From Candidatus Thermochlorobacter aerophilus (GTDB lineage Bacteria > Bacteroidota > Chlorobiia > Chlorobiales > Thermochlorobacteraceae), in assembly GCA_002794105.1 (NCBI GenBank), contig PHFL01000014.1, forward strand, positions 37,103-77,686: 40,584 nt of DNA. The letters are read 5' to 3'. Positions within the stretch are counted from its first letter, which is position 1. The number at the start of each line of letters is the position of its first letter. Under the pieces are notes generated by a model, which made no database searches, was not told the DNA's origin, and saw only the letters and a program-made list of their open reading frames with translations. This document shows positions 17,770-26,645 of this stretch, in pieces. The translations under genes and the position numbers were made by a program.

Positions 17770-20700
17770 GACTGTTACTCCTCTTTGTTTTGCTTGCTGA
17801 CGGTAGCTTCACGCAAAATATACTACCTTTATTTTTTCCTTCCGATTCTGCCCATACCTTACCGCCATGCAACTCGACCAGTTGTTTGACAATTGCAAGC
17901 CCTAATCCTGTCGAGCTCTCTCCAGCTGTCGGTTGTGCAGAAAGACGCTGAAACTTGCCAAATAATTTTTTCATGTCCTCTTCTGTCAAGCCTTGTCCTT
18001 CGTCTCTGACGCTAACGAGCACACTGGGCGCACCGCCGTCATTGTCATCTTTGCTATGCTGCACCCTTACTGCGATGGTTTTTCCTTCAGGACTGTATTT
18101 GATGGCATTAGAGATGAGATTGTCTATGACTTCACGCATTCTGTCGGTGTCGACAAGCACCATGCAGTTTGGCTCTGCCTGAAAAGAGAGTGTTTGGCGT
18201 TTGTTTTGCGCTTGCATTTGATTGCAACTGACTACTTCCTCGACCAAGCGCGACATATCGTAGAGCGTCTTGTTGAGCTCGACTTTGCCTTCTTCCAGCG
18301 CCGCTGTTTTCAGCAGCCCATCAATGATACGCATCATTCGCTCGGCGGCATTGAGAATGGTTTGCGTCATCAAATAAACATCCGAGTTGGGCTCCAATTT
18401 TTCGCGTATGAGCAAAGCAAAGCCTAATATCGATTGCAAAGGATTTTTGAGGTCATGCGCCACAATGCCCAAAAGTTCTGTTTTCATTCGGCTGGCTTCT
18501 TCAGCTTTCTGCCGCAACTTCTCGGCTTCATAGCGCTTGATTTCTATTTCTTCACGTGCCAGTTGTGCTTCTTGCAAGGCAATTTCCAAGCGCTCTTTCG
18601 TTGTGGCTAGATCGCGTGAGCGCTTCTCGACAAGATCTGCCAGCTCCTTTTCTCTGCGAATAATGCTAGCTACACGCCAGCGGAAAACTCCTACCGTTGC
18701 AAGTCCTAACCCAATCACCACCGTCATCATAAACCACCCTGTTTGATAAAAAAATGGTTTTATGGTCAGCTTGATGCTATCGCCTTTCTCGTTCCAAATG
18801 CCATCGTTATTACATGCGGTCACGTGAAATGTGTAGGTGTTGGGCGGTAGGTTGGTATAGGCGGCAATGCGTGGCGTTTCTGCTTCATTCCAAGTTTTGT
18901 CAAAGCCCTCCAGCCAGTAGCGAAACCGAACCTTCTTTGGCGCTAGTAGCGATAACCCTGTATAGTGAAATTCCAGTCTCTTCACACCTGCCTCCAGCAC
19001 AATGTCTTTCGTCTTTGTCCAGCGCTCGTTATCTACATAGACTTCTTCGATGTGCACGGGCGGCGGCGTCAGATTTTTTGGCAACACTTTTGGATTGATT
19101 TTCACAGCACCTTTCGCCGTTGGAAACCATAGCATGCCGTCTTTGGTCTTGCAGGCTTTTGCTAGCGCAATACCTTCGTTGGTTTTCATGCCACTTTCCA
19201 CGCCAAATGCACGAGAGCTTACCTCTGAGCGCTTTCCCTCTGCAAATTCGTTCAGCTCGGCTTTGCTGACGCAGAAAATTCCTGTGTTGCAGTTCATCCA
19301 AAGGTAACCATCATCGTCTTCCAAAATCTGAAACACATCATTGCCATACAGCCCATTGCGCGAAGTGTAGGCTGTAATCTTTCCTTCTTTGAGGCGCGAT
19401 AGACCGCCCGAAGTGCCCACCCACAGCGTGTGTTCTGCATCTTCGTATAAGCAGAAGACCACATCGCCCGACAGCCCTTCTTTTGAGGTGTAGGCAGAGA
19501 ACTTGCTATTTTTGTAGGCGTTCAACCCGCCGCCATCCGTGGCTATCCAAACTGTGCTATCGCTACTGCAATAGAGCGCAACAATCGAGTTGCTTGTTAA
19601 GCCATCAACTGTGCTAAACTTTGTAAATCTGCCATCTTTATAAGCCGCACAGCCATGCACATTTGTACCAATCCATAGTGTTCCATCTTGCGTTTCACAG
19701 AGCGTGCAGAGCTCATTGCTTGGCAATCCGTCTTTTTCAGTTAAGGCTCGAAACCTCTTGCCGTCGTAATTGATAAGACCTGCACCAAACGAAGCCATCC
19801 AAAATTTTCCATCTTTTGCACGCAGAAATGCCCGAATCGTATTGACAGGCAGACCGTTGTCAGTTGTGTAATTTTTCAACCCATCCTTGGTCCAGTGCGT
19901 GATACCTTCAGACGAGCCAAACCACATTGAGCTATCTGTATCTTGGTAGATTGAGTAGATGACATCTGCCACCAAGCCTTCTGCTTTAGAAAAGGTCAGA
20001 AATGTGCCATCCTGAAATCGGTTCAATCCCATGCGCGCGGTTCCGAACCATAGGTTCCTTTCATGGTCTTCAATGAAGGCATAGACTTGCATGCCTTCAA
20101 AACCTTCTTTTTCCGTGAAGTTCTCAAACTTGCCATCGTAGAAGCGCGAGAGCCCACGAATTGTGCCAATCCAGAATACTCCATCTGAGTCCTGAAAGAT
20201 TGAATACACTGCTTCACTTGCCAGCCCATCTTTTGTGGTGTAGGTGCGCCAGTGCGTATGCTCAAAGCAAGAGATTCCCGAGTTTGTACCAATCCAAATT
20301 CGACCGTCTTTATCCTCACAAATTGTGCGCACGAAATTATCTGGAATCGGCGCTGGTCCTGTATTGTGCCTGTAGACACTTACTACCTCGTTTTGCAATT
20401 GCCACAGCCCTAAGTCGGTGCCTGCCCATACTGCACCTCTCGAGTCAATAGTCACAGCATTGATGCTGTTGCTTGGTAAGCCATTGCTTATGGTGTAGGT
20501 TGTAAATTTGCCAGTTTGCAACTCCAGCTTGCAGAGCCCTTTTTGCGTGCCTATCCAGAGTCTGCCTAATGCGGTATCGCAGGCAAGGCTTGTGATGATG
20601 TTGCTTGGTAAGTGTTCGGGCGCTTGATAGCGTTGAAATTTTCCAGATTTGAGCGAGAGCAATCCGCCACCGTTTGTTCCAATCCAAATTGTTCCATCAG

Positions 20701-21031
20701 GGGTTTCGCAAAGTGCAAGTACTGTACTGTTTTGAAATTCAGGTGTGTTGCGATGGTCAAAAATGACGAACTTTACTCCATCGAAGCGTATGAGTCCAGC
20801 ATAGGAGCCCAACCAGATGTATCCTTCATTTTCAGCATGCTTGGTCTGCAAAATGGTGAGCACAGACTGATGCGGCAAACCATCCTTTTTTTGCCACACA
20901 TCATAGACATACTGCGTGATTTTTTTCTTCGGGTCTAATGCTGCGCCGTCGGGGATATTGCACACCAGTGTCAGTGCCAACCACACCCACAACATGCGTT
21001 TGCAGCACCGCCGTGAAAACCTTACATCCAT
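17762..21031 (-). CDS. Periplasmic two-component-propeller sensor histidine kinase
   Basis: A sensor of 1089 residues. It has an N-terminal signal peptide (about 1-30), then a long periplasmic double propeller made of repeats such as DGTIWIGTNGGGL and GLPSNSINAV. A Y_Y_Y domain (about 690-760, RFRYWLEGFDKTW) and one membrane helix (about 765-785) follow. Inside the cell are a coiled coil (about 795-845), a dimerisation and phosphoacceptor helix with His859 in GIVAHDLKNPL, and a HATPase domain with its N box at about 971 and G boxes DEGQG and GLGLAIV. This resembles the BT hybrid sensors of Bacteroides, but there is no receiver or output domain. It heads a unit with the TPR-GGDEF gene and bshB1. 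The ligand is unknown; homologous propellers often sense polysaccharide fragments. Confidence 0.92.
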   Translation of the reverse strand: MDVRFSRRCCKRMLWVWLALTLVCNIPDGAALDPKKKITQYVYDVWQKKDGLPHQSVLTILQTKHAENEGYIWLGSYAGLIRFDGVKFVIFDHRNTPEFQNSTVLALCETPDGTIWIGTNGGGLLSLKSGKFQRYQAPEHLPSNIITSLACDTALGRLWIGTQKGLCKLELQTGKFTTYTISNGLPSNSINAVTIDSRGAVWAGTDLGLWQLQNEVVSVYRHNTGPAPIPDNFVRTICEDKDGRIWIGTNSGISCFEHTHWRTYTTKDGLASEAVYSIFQDSDGVFWIGTIRGLSRFYDGKFENFTEKEGFEGMQVYAFIEDHERNLWFGTARMGLNRFQDGTFLTFSKAEGLVADVIYSIYQDTDSSMWFGSSEGITHWTKDGLKNYTTDNGLPVNTIRAFLRAKDGKFWMASFGAGLINYDGKRFRALTEKDGLPSNELCTLCETQDGTLWIGTNVHGCAAYKDGRFTKFSTVDGLTSNSIVALYCSSDSTVWIATDGGGLNAYKNSKFSAYTSKEGLSGDVVFCLYEDAEHTLWVGTSGGLSRLKEGKITAYTSRNGLYGNDVFQILEDDDGYLWMNCNTGIFCVSKAELNEFAEGKRSEVSSRAFGVESGMKTNEGIALAKACKTKDGMLWFPTAKGAVKINPKVLPKNLTPPPVHIEEVYVDNERWTKTKDIVLEAGVKRLEFHYTGLSLLAPKKVRFRYWLEGFDKTWNEAETPRIAAYTNLPPNTYTFHVTACNNDGIWNEKGDSIKLTIKPFFYQTGWFMMTVVIGLGLATVGVFRWRVASIIRREKELADLVEKRSRDLATTKERLEIALQEAQLAREEIEIKRYEAEKLRQKAEEASRMKTELLGIVAHDLKNPLQSILGFALLIREKLEPNSDVYLMTQTILNAAERMMRIIDGLLKTAALEEGKVELNKTLYDMSRLVEEVVSCNQMQAQNKRQTLSFQAEPNCMVLVDTDRMREVIDNLISNAIKYSPEGKTIAVRVQHSKDDNDGGAPSVLVSVRDEGQGLTEEDMKKLFGKFQRLSAQPTAGESSTGLGLAIVKQLVELHGGKVWAESEGKNKGSIFCVKLPSASKTKRSNSHE

Positions 21032-21110
21032 ACCTGAAAGTTTGCTTTAATCATGATTGCATGAAGTTATGTATCTTTAGCGTTTGTCGCTTCAAAACGA
21101 TGCTCTAGAT
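21032..21110. promoter_or_regulatory. Divergent promoter region between the sensor kinase gene and pheT
   Basis: A 79-base AT-rich spacer between divergent starts must contain both promoters. TATCTTTA near 21072-21079 resembles the Bacteroidetes -7 element TAnnTTTG and is a weak candidate for pheT. This is inference from position and a loose match. Confidence 0.3.
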
Positions 21111-23543
21111 ATGAAAATTTCTCTGAATTGGCTTAAAGCTTTTGCACCGTCTTTGGTCCTTACCGAAAGCGAAATTGCAGCGCGGCTTACTTCGCTTGGC
21201 TTTGAGGTTGAAAACATTCAGCATCTTGGTGGAAGATTTCACAATGTTGTAGTTGGCAAAGTCCTCGCCTGCCAAAAACACCCTAATGCCGATAGGCTTT
21301 CAGTTTGCACAGTTGATGTGGGTCAGTCAGAAGCCTTGCAGATTGTTTGTGGTGCGCCGAATGTTGCTGCTGGTCAGTTTGTACCTGTGGCGCTAGTAGG
21401 TGCTGAATTGCATCGGTATAGTGGCGAGACGCTCACCATCAAGAAATCCAAGATTCGTGGCGTCGAGTCTATGGGTATGATTTGTGCAGAAGATGAACTG
21501 GGGTTGTCGGATAATCATGATGGCATCATGGTTTTGGGCACTGAGGCAGACTCTTTCGCAGTAGGCGCACCACTTGACACCTATGTTCCACGCGATACTG
21601 TCTTCGATCTTGCAATTACGCCTAACCGTCCTGACGCACTCTCACATCTTGGCATTGCACGTGAGTTGGTTGGCGTGACTGGTGTGGCTTTGCCTAGTTA
21701 TCATGCGCTTCCCTTTGTTCAATCTAGTTCTCGCATTCAGCTTGAAGATACTGCGGCTTGCCCGCATTATGCCGCCGTTTTAATTGAAGGTGTCAAAATC
21801 GCCCCTTCTCCTTTGTGGTTGCAAAATCGGCTTAAAGCAATAGGGTTGCGTCCTATCAATAATGTTGTAGATATCACGAACTATGTGCTCCATTCTGTGG
21901 GTCAGCCCCTGCATGCTTTTGATTTAGACCAGCTTCTTGAGCAGCGCATTCGTGTGCGCACCGATATTTGCGGTGAGTTTGTTACGCTCGATGGCAAAAC
22001 CCGTCTTATTGAGCCCGGCATGATTATGATTTGCGATGCCCAGCGTCCTGTCGCAATCGGTGGCATTATGGGCGGTTTGCATTCTGAAATTTCAGACCGC
22101 ACGACCAACGTGCTTTTGGAATCGGCGTATTTTAATCCGAGTCAGATTCGGCGTGCTTCGAAAAAACTGGGCTTATCTACTGATGCTTCATACCGTTTTG
22201 AGCGCGGCGTAGATTGGGGGAACATCAGAGGTGCAGCAGCTATGGCCACTGCCATGATTTTAGAGCTTGCAGGCGGTCGTGTCATTGAGACCACAGAGAA
22301 TGTTGCTCAAGAGCGCCAGCGCATCCATGTTTCACTTTCACCTCGCCGTGTAAATTCATTCTTGGGGGCGTCGTTGGAGCCTTCGCGCATGGTTTCAATT
22401 CTCGTAGGATTGGGTTTTGAGAAAATTGAGCAAACGCCAGAGCAAATTTCTTTTGCAGTTCCCAGCTGGCGCGTCGATGTTAGCGCTGAAGTTGACCTTA
22501 TTGAAGAAATTGCGCGTGTGTATGGATACGATAATTTCGCCCCGGCTGAAAAAATGAATGCCGCCTATCCTGTCGGTCGTGCCGATAAAGCTCACTTCAA
22601 TGATCGCTTGCGTCGTTTCATGATAGGCATGGGGTTCAAGGAAATTCTCACTAACCCGCTTTTAAGTCTTTCTGAAGCACAGGTGTTTTCGGAGCGTGTG
22701 GTTCGCACGCTCAATCCTATTTCTGAAGATATGGCGGCGCTACGCCCCAGTCTAATGCCTTCTCTTTTGAAAGTTGTGGCACACAATCATAACCTTAGCA
22801 ATTTCGATTTGCGTCTCTTTGAGGTTGCTAGAGTCTTTGAGTTAGCCTCGCCCGATGAGCCGACACTGGTCTCAGGTTATCGTGAGCGTGAGATGCTTGG
22901 AATTGCTATCACAGGTCGGCGTGCCCCGCGCAGCTGGGCACATGCTAATCAGCCTGCAGATTTTTTTGACCTCAAGGGTGCTGTAGAAGAACTGCTTGAT
23001 GGTTTGCATCTACTTGAAAAATCAAAGTTTATTCCTTATACTCATAATAAGTTGCATTTAGAAATAGATGCAACGCGCAATACGTCGCTCGGCAGAATCT
23101 TTGCTGGGGTTTTACAGATTGTGCCCAAGGAGTGGTTGATGCGTTACGATATTGATAAGCCTGTGTTCTTAGCTGAGTTAGATGTAGAGGTGCTGCGCAA
23201 CTTCGCAGAATTTGATTACGAATATCATGCTCCAGCGAAGTTTCCTGCGGTTACTCGCGACCTTGCTTTTTATGTACCGATTGATGTTGCGTCTGCTGAT
23301 ATGGTAGATGAGATTATTCAAGTGCATCCATCTATTGAGCAAGTGCAAGTGTTTGATGTCTATGAGCCCGTGTCATCGGCAGGTCGTTCAACGAGTGCCG
23401 TAGCGAGCCGACGCAGTCTTGCATTCTCACTTAGACTTGTCAGTCATGAGCGCACTTTCACCGAAGATGAAATTAGCGCACTGCTGACAAAAGTGATTGA
23501 ACGCATTCAATCCAAGTATGGTGCGGAACTTCGCCAAGCCTAA
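21111..23543 (+). CDS. pheT: Phenylalanine-tRNA ligase beta subunit
   Basis: The large subunit (810 residues) of the alpha2-beta2 enzyme that charges tRNA-Phe. Domains follow the usual order: an EMAP-like tRNA-binding domain (about 35-150, VVVGKVLACQKHPNADRLSV), the B3/B4 editing region (about 200-390), the B5 domain (about 395-470, ending near AEVDLIEEIARVYGYDNF), a catalytic-like core and a C-terminal anticodon-binding FDX-ACB domain starting at FPAVTRDLAFYVP. The start at 21111 gives the standard N-terminus MKISLNWLK. An upstream TTG at 21084 would add nine residues and is not favoured. pheS is not in the window. The following genes (coiled coil, zapA, 6S RNA, rny) lie on the same strand. 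Confidence 0.95.
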   Translation: MKISLNWLKAFAPSLVLTESEIAARLTSLGFEVENIQHLGGRFHNVVVGKVLACQKHPNADRLSVCTVDVGQSEALQIVCGAPNVAAGQFVPVALVGAELHRYSGETLTIKKSKIRGVESMGMICAEDELGLSDNHDGIMVLGTEADSFAVGAPLDTYVPRDTVFDLAITPNRPDALSHLGIARELVGVTGVALPSYHALPFVQSSSRIQLEDTAACPHYAAVLIEGVKIAPSPLWLQNRLKAIGLRPINNVVDITNYVLHSVGQPLHAFDLDQLLEQRIRVRTDICGEFVTLDGKTRLIEPGMIMICDAQRPVAIGGIMGGLHSEISDRTTNVLLESAYFNPSQIRRASKKLGLSTDASYRFERGVDWGNIRGAAAMATAMILELAGGRVIETTENVAQERQRIHVSLSPRRVNSFLGASLEPSRMVSILVGLGFEKIEQTPEQISFAVPSWRVDVSAEVDLIEEIARVYGYDNFAPAEKMNAAYPVGRADKAHFNDRLRRFMIGMGFKEILTNPLLSLSEAQVFSERVVRTLNPISEDMAALRPSLMPSLLKVVAHNHNLSNFDLRLFEVARVFELASPDEPTLVSGYREREMLGIAITGRRAPRSWAHANQPADFFDLKGAVEELLDGLHLLEKSKFIPYTHNKLHLEIDATRNTSLGRIFAGVLQIVPKEWLMRYDIDKPVFLAELDVEVLRNFAEFDYEYHAPAKFPAVTRDLAFYVPIDVASADMVDEIIQVHPSIEQVQVFDVYEPVSSAGRSTSAVASRRSLAFSLRLVSHERTFTEDEISALLTKVIERIQSKYGAELRQA

Positions 23544-23645
23544 CGGTGCGGCAAGTTGCAAGTTGGATTGCGTTCGCATTGTGCCTTGAGTTGTTGCAAC
23601 GTACTGTTTTTCGCCTTGAAAGCGAATAAAGCGCTTAAGCTGCAG

Positions 23646-23975
23646 ATGATGTCAAAAGAGACAAACCTTAGTCCTGAAGCTGCGCTTGCCGAGTTGGAGC
23701 AAGCAGTACAACAGTTGATGTCAGAAAACATCACCCTAAAGCTTGAAAAAGCAGCACTTCAGCGACAATTAGAAGAGTATGCACGCACACATGCGGCTCA
23801 TACATCTTCTACATCAGCGGCTACGCTTGCGAAAACTGACTTGCACGACTCTGGCGCATTAGTGCTTTCAGCTGTAGAACGGTTGTATTTCAAGGAGCGA
23901 CTCCAGCGCCTTCTGGAGCTAGTCGATCTTGAATTGCACCGTCTCAGTGCACAGGTGGAACCGTCTAGACCATGA
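23646..23975 (+). CDS. Small coiled-coil protein between pheT and zapA
   Basis: A protein of about 109 residues with no family I can name. Residues about 8-50 are a heptad-rich helix (LAELEQAVQQLMSENITLKL, EKAALQRQLEEY). A threonine/serine/alanine-rich linker and a second amphipathic helix (about 75-105, YFKERLQRLLELVDLELHRL) follow. It resembles ZapB-like or septum-associated coiled coils in shape only. Its position just before zapA suggests a partner in cell division. ATG codons at 23646 and 23649 are both possible. An upstream ATG at 23556 adds an unlikely cysteine-containing tail. Confidence 0.6.
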   Translation: MMSKETNLSPEAALAELEQAVQQLMSENITLKLEKAALQRQLEEYARTHAAHTSSTSAATLAKTDLHDSGALVLSAVERLYFKERLQRLLELVDLELHRLSAQVEPSRP

Positions 23976-24003
23976 GTAATTTTTTCACTTTATTTTCTGC
24001 CAA

Positions 24004-24279
24004 ATGGAACCTATTAAGGTGCGTGTATTCGGCGAGGACTATCCGCTTTTAGTTGAAAATCGCGAGCTTACGGAGTCTGCTGCCAAGCAAGTAGATCTTC
24101 AGATGTATGAGTATCGTCGCAAGGGAATAGATTTGAGCACCACTAAAATCGCAATTTTAACAGCAATAACATTTGCAGAAAAGGTTATCGAATTAGAGCA
24201 ACGTCTTGACCAACTTACTGGTAAAATTACAAATCTTACTCGTCTTCTCTCTACACGAAGTTCTAATACTTCTGAATAA
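24004..24279 (+). CDS. zapA: Cell division protein ZapA
   Basis: A protein of 91 residues that binds FtsZ and promotes Z-ring bundling. The N-terminal globular half begins IKVRVFGEDYPLLV and includes a short helix with the ESAAKQVDLQMYEYR segment. The C-terminal half is a coiled coil (IALTFAEKVIELEQRLDQL-type heptads), as in the family. Length and layout are typical. It lies 28 bases after the coiled-coil gene and just upstream of the 6S RNA candidate, an arrangement also known in other bacteria. Confidence 0.9.
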   Translation: MEPIKVRVFGEDYPLLVENRELTESAAKQVDLQMYEYRRKGIDLSTTKIAILTAITFAEKVIELEQRLDQLTGKITNLTRLLSTRSSNTSE

Positions 24280-24358
24280 CTTATTACCAGTAAGTTTCTT
24301 CTAACATGTTCTTTCTCATGTTGTCTAGATTGGCCACTCCAGCGAGCACTTAGGGTTT

Positions 24359-24596
24359 AAAATCCGCACCAACGCTTGGGGTTGTGTACTTGAAAACCAA
24401 AGAATCGTTGCTTACACAATAGGGAGCCCATCTCTCGACGTCGAACGCAGGCCTCACCTACCCTTCAAAGGTAGGATGCTGACCCCAGACATTGTCTGGG
24501 CAGCACGGTGGAAGCATGAGACGTGGAGGACGCACCCACTATGACGGTCTGGATTCTTTGGACCGAACACAGCCCGAAGATTCGTGCGGATTTTTT
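24359..24596 (+). ncRNA. ssrS: 6S RNA candidate
   Basis: The stretch between zapA and rny folds into a long rod. The closing stem pairs AAAATCCGCAC (24359-24369) with GTGCGGATTTT (24584-24594). After a short internal loop, CTTGGGGTTGTGT (24375-24387) pairs with ACACAGCCCGAAG (24567-24579) at 12 of 13 positions. A large bubble has a small hairpin on its 3' side (CGGTC/GACCG, 24545-24565). The upper stem then leads to hairpins CCTACC/GGTAGG and CCCAGAC/GTCTGGG. An open central bubble between two irregular stems is the hallmark of 6S RNA, which mimics an open promoter and holds the housekeeping RNA polymerase. The location after zapA supports this. The 3' end runs into a U tract. At 238 nt it is longer than E. 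coli 6S RNA. Confidence 0.72.
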
Positions 24597-24650
24597 ATTT
24601 CGATTACACTTTTATGCTGGTGTATTTATGTAACTCTAAAATTGGCAAGA

Positions 24651-26237
24651 ATGGAAAGCGTTATCAATATCTCTATCAATTTTAGCCTCATTGTCTTTAC
24701 TGCTATCTTCTTCTTTGTCGTTGGCTTTTTTGTCAGTCGCTATTTGCTCGATCGCGTTGGCACAACTAAAGTGCTTGAAGCCGAAGAACGAGCTGTGCAG
24801 ATTATTCAAGATGCGCTACGTGAGGCACAAGCACAAAAAGAAGCCAAGATGGAAGAAGTCAATGAAGAATGGAGACGCAAAAAACGCGAGTTTGAGCAAG
24901 AGGTCAGCATCAAGAACAACAAGTTTGCTCAAGCTCAGAAGCAAGCTAAGGCGAAAGAAGAAGCACTCAACCGTCGCGCTGAACAGCTTCAAAAACGCGA
25001 AAAAGCCCTCGAAGAGGCTCAAAAAGATCTTCAGCAAAAACTGCAATTTGTAGAGCAGCGCCAAGCAGAACTCCAACACCTTATTGCTGAACAGAATCTT
25101 AAGCTTGAGAACATCAGCGGTCTGAATGCTGAAGATGCAAAAGCTATGCTTATGGAAAATCTTATTACAGAGGCAAAGGCTGCGGCAGCCGATACACTCA
25201 AAGCCATTCAAGAAGAGACAATGGCTAATGCCGAAAAAATCGCCGAAAAGATTATCATGTCTGCACTTGAACGCACTGCTCCAACGCTTGCCATCGAAAA
25301 CACCATCACAGCTGTTCACTTGCAAAGCGATGAACTCAAAGGACGCATCATTGGTCGTGAGGGTCGCAACATCAAAGCTTTTGAGAACATTACTGGCGCA
25401 GAAATTATTGTCGATGACACACCCGAAGTAGTTATCCTTTCTTGCTTTGACCCCATTCGGCGCGAACTAGCCAAAATTACTCTGCAGAAACTGCTTGTCG
25501 ATGGGATAATTCATCCAGGGACGATTGAGAAAGCTCATCAGGCAGCGCAAAAGGAACTTGAAGAACTCATCATGAGTGCTGGAGAAGATGCTATTGTACA
25601 GCTTGGTATTCCTAATTTTCATCCTGATATTGTGCGCCTTATTGGCAAGATGAAGTTCCGCTCGAATTATGGACAAAACTTGCTCAAGCATTCGCTTGAG
25701 GTAGCTATGCTTGCTGGATACATGGCTGCCGAGCTCAAGCTCGACGTTAAGCTCGCCAAACGAGCTGGACTTTTACATGATTTGGGCAAAGTGCTCGATA
25801 TGCAAGATGCTCCGCATGGTGTTGCCGCTGCAGAATTTTTGAAAAAGTATAAAGAGCCGCCAATCGTACTCAACGCTATTGCTGCGCATCATGGCGATGT
25901 GCCCAAGGAACATCCGATTGCTGAATTGGTTGATGTGGCTAATGTGATGTCTGGCTCGCGCCCTGGCGCACGCGGCGCAATTACGCCAGAGGGTTACATC
26001 AAGCGTCTGGAAAGCCTAGAAGAAATCGCCCGCAGTTTCCCAGGTGTAGCCCGCAGTTATGCGCTCCAAGCCGGACGTGAAATCCGTGTCATTGTTGAAG
26101 GTGACCGCGTCAGCGACCAGCAAGCTAGCCTACTTGCACATGAGATTGCTAACAAAATCATGTCTTCCGTACAGTACTCTGGTCAAATCAAGGTTACTGT
26201 AGTGCGAGAGACACGTGCCGTTGCATACGCACGCTAA
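24651..26237 (+). CDS. rny: Ribonuclease Y
   Basis: A membrane-anchored endoribonuclease of 528 residues that starts decay of many mRNAs. It has one N-terminal membrane helix (about 7-30, FSLIVFTAIFFFVVGFFVSR), a long charged coiled coil (about 40-190), a KH RNA-binding domain with GRIIGREGRNIK at about 227-238, and an HD metal-dependent phosphohydrolase domain with LLHDLGKVLD near 374. The family's AAHHGD motif follows. The start at 24651 (MESVINISINF) was chosen because RNase Y begins just before its membrane helix. An upstream in-frame ATG at 24492 lies inside the 6S RNA. A bidirectional terminator follows the stop codon. Confidence 0.95.
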   Translation: MESVINISINFSLIVFTAIFFFVVGFFVSRYLLDRVGTTKVLEAEERAVQIIQDALREAQAQKEAKMEEVNEEWRRKKREFEQEVSIKNNKFAQAQKQAKAKEEALNRRAEQLQKREKALEEAQKDLQQKLQFVEQRQAELQHLIAEQNLKLENISGLNAEDAKAMLMENLITEAKAAAADTLKAIQEETMANAEKIAEKIIMSALERTAPTLAIENTITAVHLQSDELKGRIIGREGRNIKAFENITGAEIIVDDTPEVVILSCFDPIRRELAKITLQKLLVDGIIHPGTIEKAHQAAQKELEELIMSAGEDAIVQLGIPNFHPDIVRLIGKMKFRSNYGQNLLKHSLEVAMLAGYMAAELKLDVKLAKRAGLLHDLGKVLDMQDAPHGVAAAEFLKKYKEPPIVLNAIAAHHGDVPKEHPIAELVDVANVMSGSRPGARGAITPEGYIKRLESLEEIARSFPGVARSYALQAGREIRVIVEGDRVSDQQASLLAHEIANKIMSSVQYSGQIKVTVVRETRAVAYAR

Positions 26238-26262
26238 GTTGGCAGTGCCCCTTACACAACAA

Positions 26263-26299
26263 AAAGAGCGCAAGACGGTCAAGTCTTTGCGCTCTTTCT
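26263..26299. terminator. Bidirectional terminator between rny and tatA
   Basis: AAAGAGCGCAA-GAC (26263-26276) pairs with GTC-T-TTGCGCTCTTT (26283-26297), a 14-bp stem with one bulged T and a six-base loop. It lies between convergent genes. T-rich tracts follow on both strands, and the better one is on the minus strand. Confidence 0.85.
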
Positions 26300-26327
26300 A
26301 TTAGCCGTGGCTTTTCAAAAGGCACAA

Positions 26328-26591
26328 TTATTTCTTTGTGCTGTTCAGCAGTTCAGCCAACTTGGCTTTTTCTTCCTCGCTCATCTGACTAATTTTTTCA
26401 ATCAAGTCTTTATCGTTCTTTGGTATTTCTGTTACCTTGTTGATTTCTTCTTCGATGCCAGCTTGCGCGCGTCTAAATTCGTTAATGCTTTTGCCCAATC
26501 CTCGTGCTAGCTCAGGCAGTCTCTTTGCACCAAAGAAAATTAGAACGATGAGAAAGATAAGAAGCAGTTCTTGTCCGCCTAACCCAAACAT
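26328..26591 (-). CDS. tatA: Sec-independent protein translocase subunit TatA/TatE
   Basis: A protein of 87 residues that forms the pore-like ring of the twin-arginine translocase, which exports folded proteins. The pattern is diagnostic: a short N-terminus MFGLGGQELLLI, one membrane helix (about 7-22, LLLIFLIVLIFFGAKRLPEL), the hinge phenylalanine-glycine FFG and an amphipathic helix (LPELARGLGKSINEFRRA). A charged tail follows. It could be named TatA or TatB, but the short length and FG hinge favour TatA. It lies 54 bases after the DksA-like gene on the same strand and is probably co-transcribed with it. tatC is not in the window. Confidence 0.92.
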   Translation of the reverse strand: MFGLGGQELLLIFLIVLIFFGAKRLPELARGLGKSINEFRRAQAGIEEEINKVTEIPKNDKDLIEKISQMSEEEKAKLAELLNSTKK

Positions 26592-26645
26592 TTTTTTCTC
26601 CTATGCTTTGTTTGCTTAATCTACGCAAAGTCTTAGAATTTCCAT

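Noticed and set aside
24492..24650. N-terminal extension of RNase Y from an upstream ATG
   Set aside because: The added 53 residues overlap the 6S RNA candidate and do not resemble the family, which begins just before its membrane helix at 24651.
24816..25325. Minus-strand reading frame of 169 codons rich in Phe, Leu and Cys
   Set aside because: It is antisense to the coiled coil of RNase Y; the biased composition simply reflects Lys/Glu-rich codons on the other strand.
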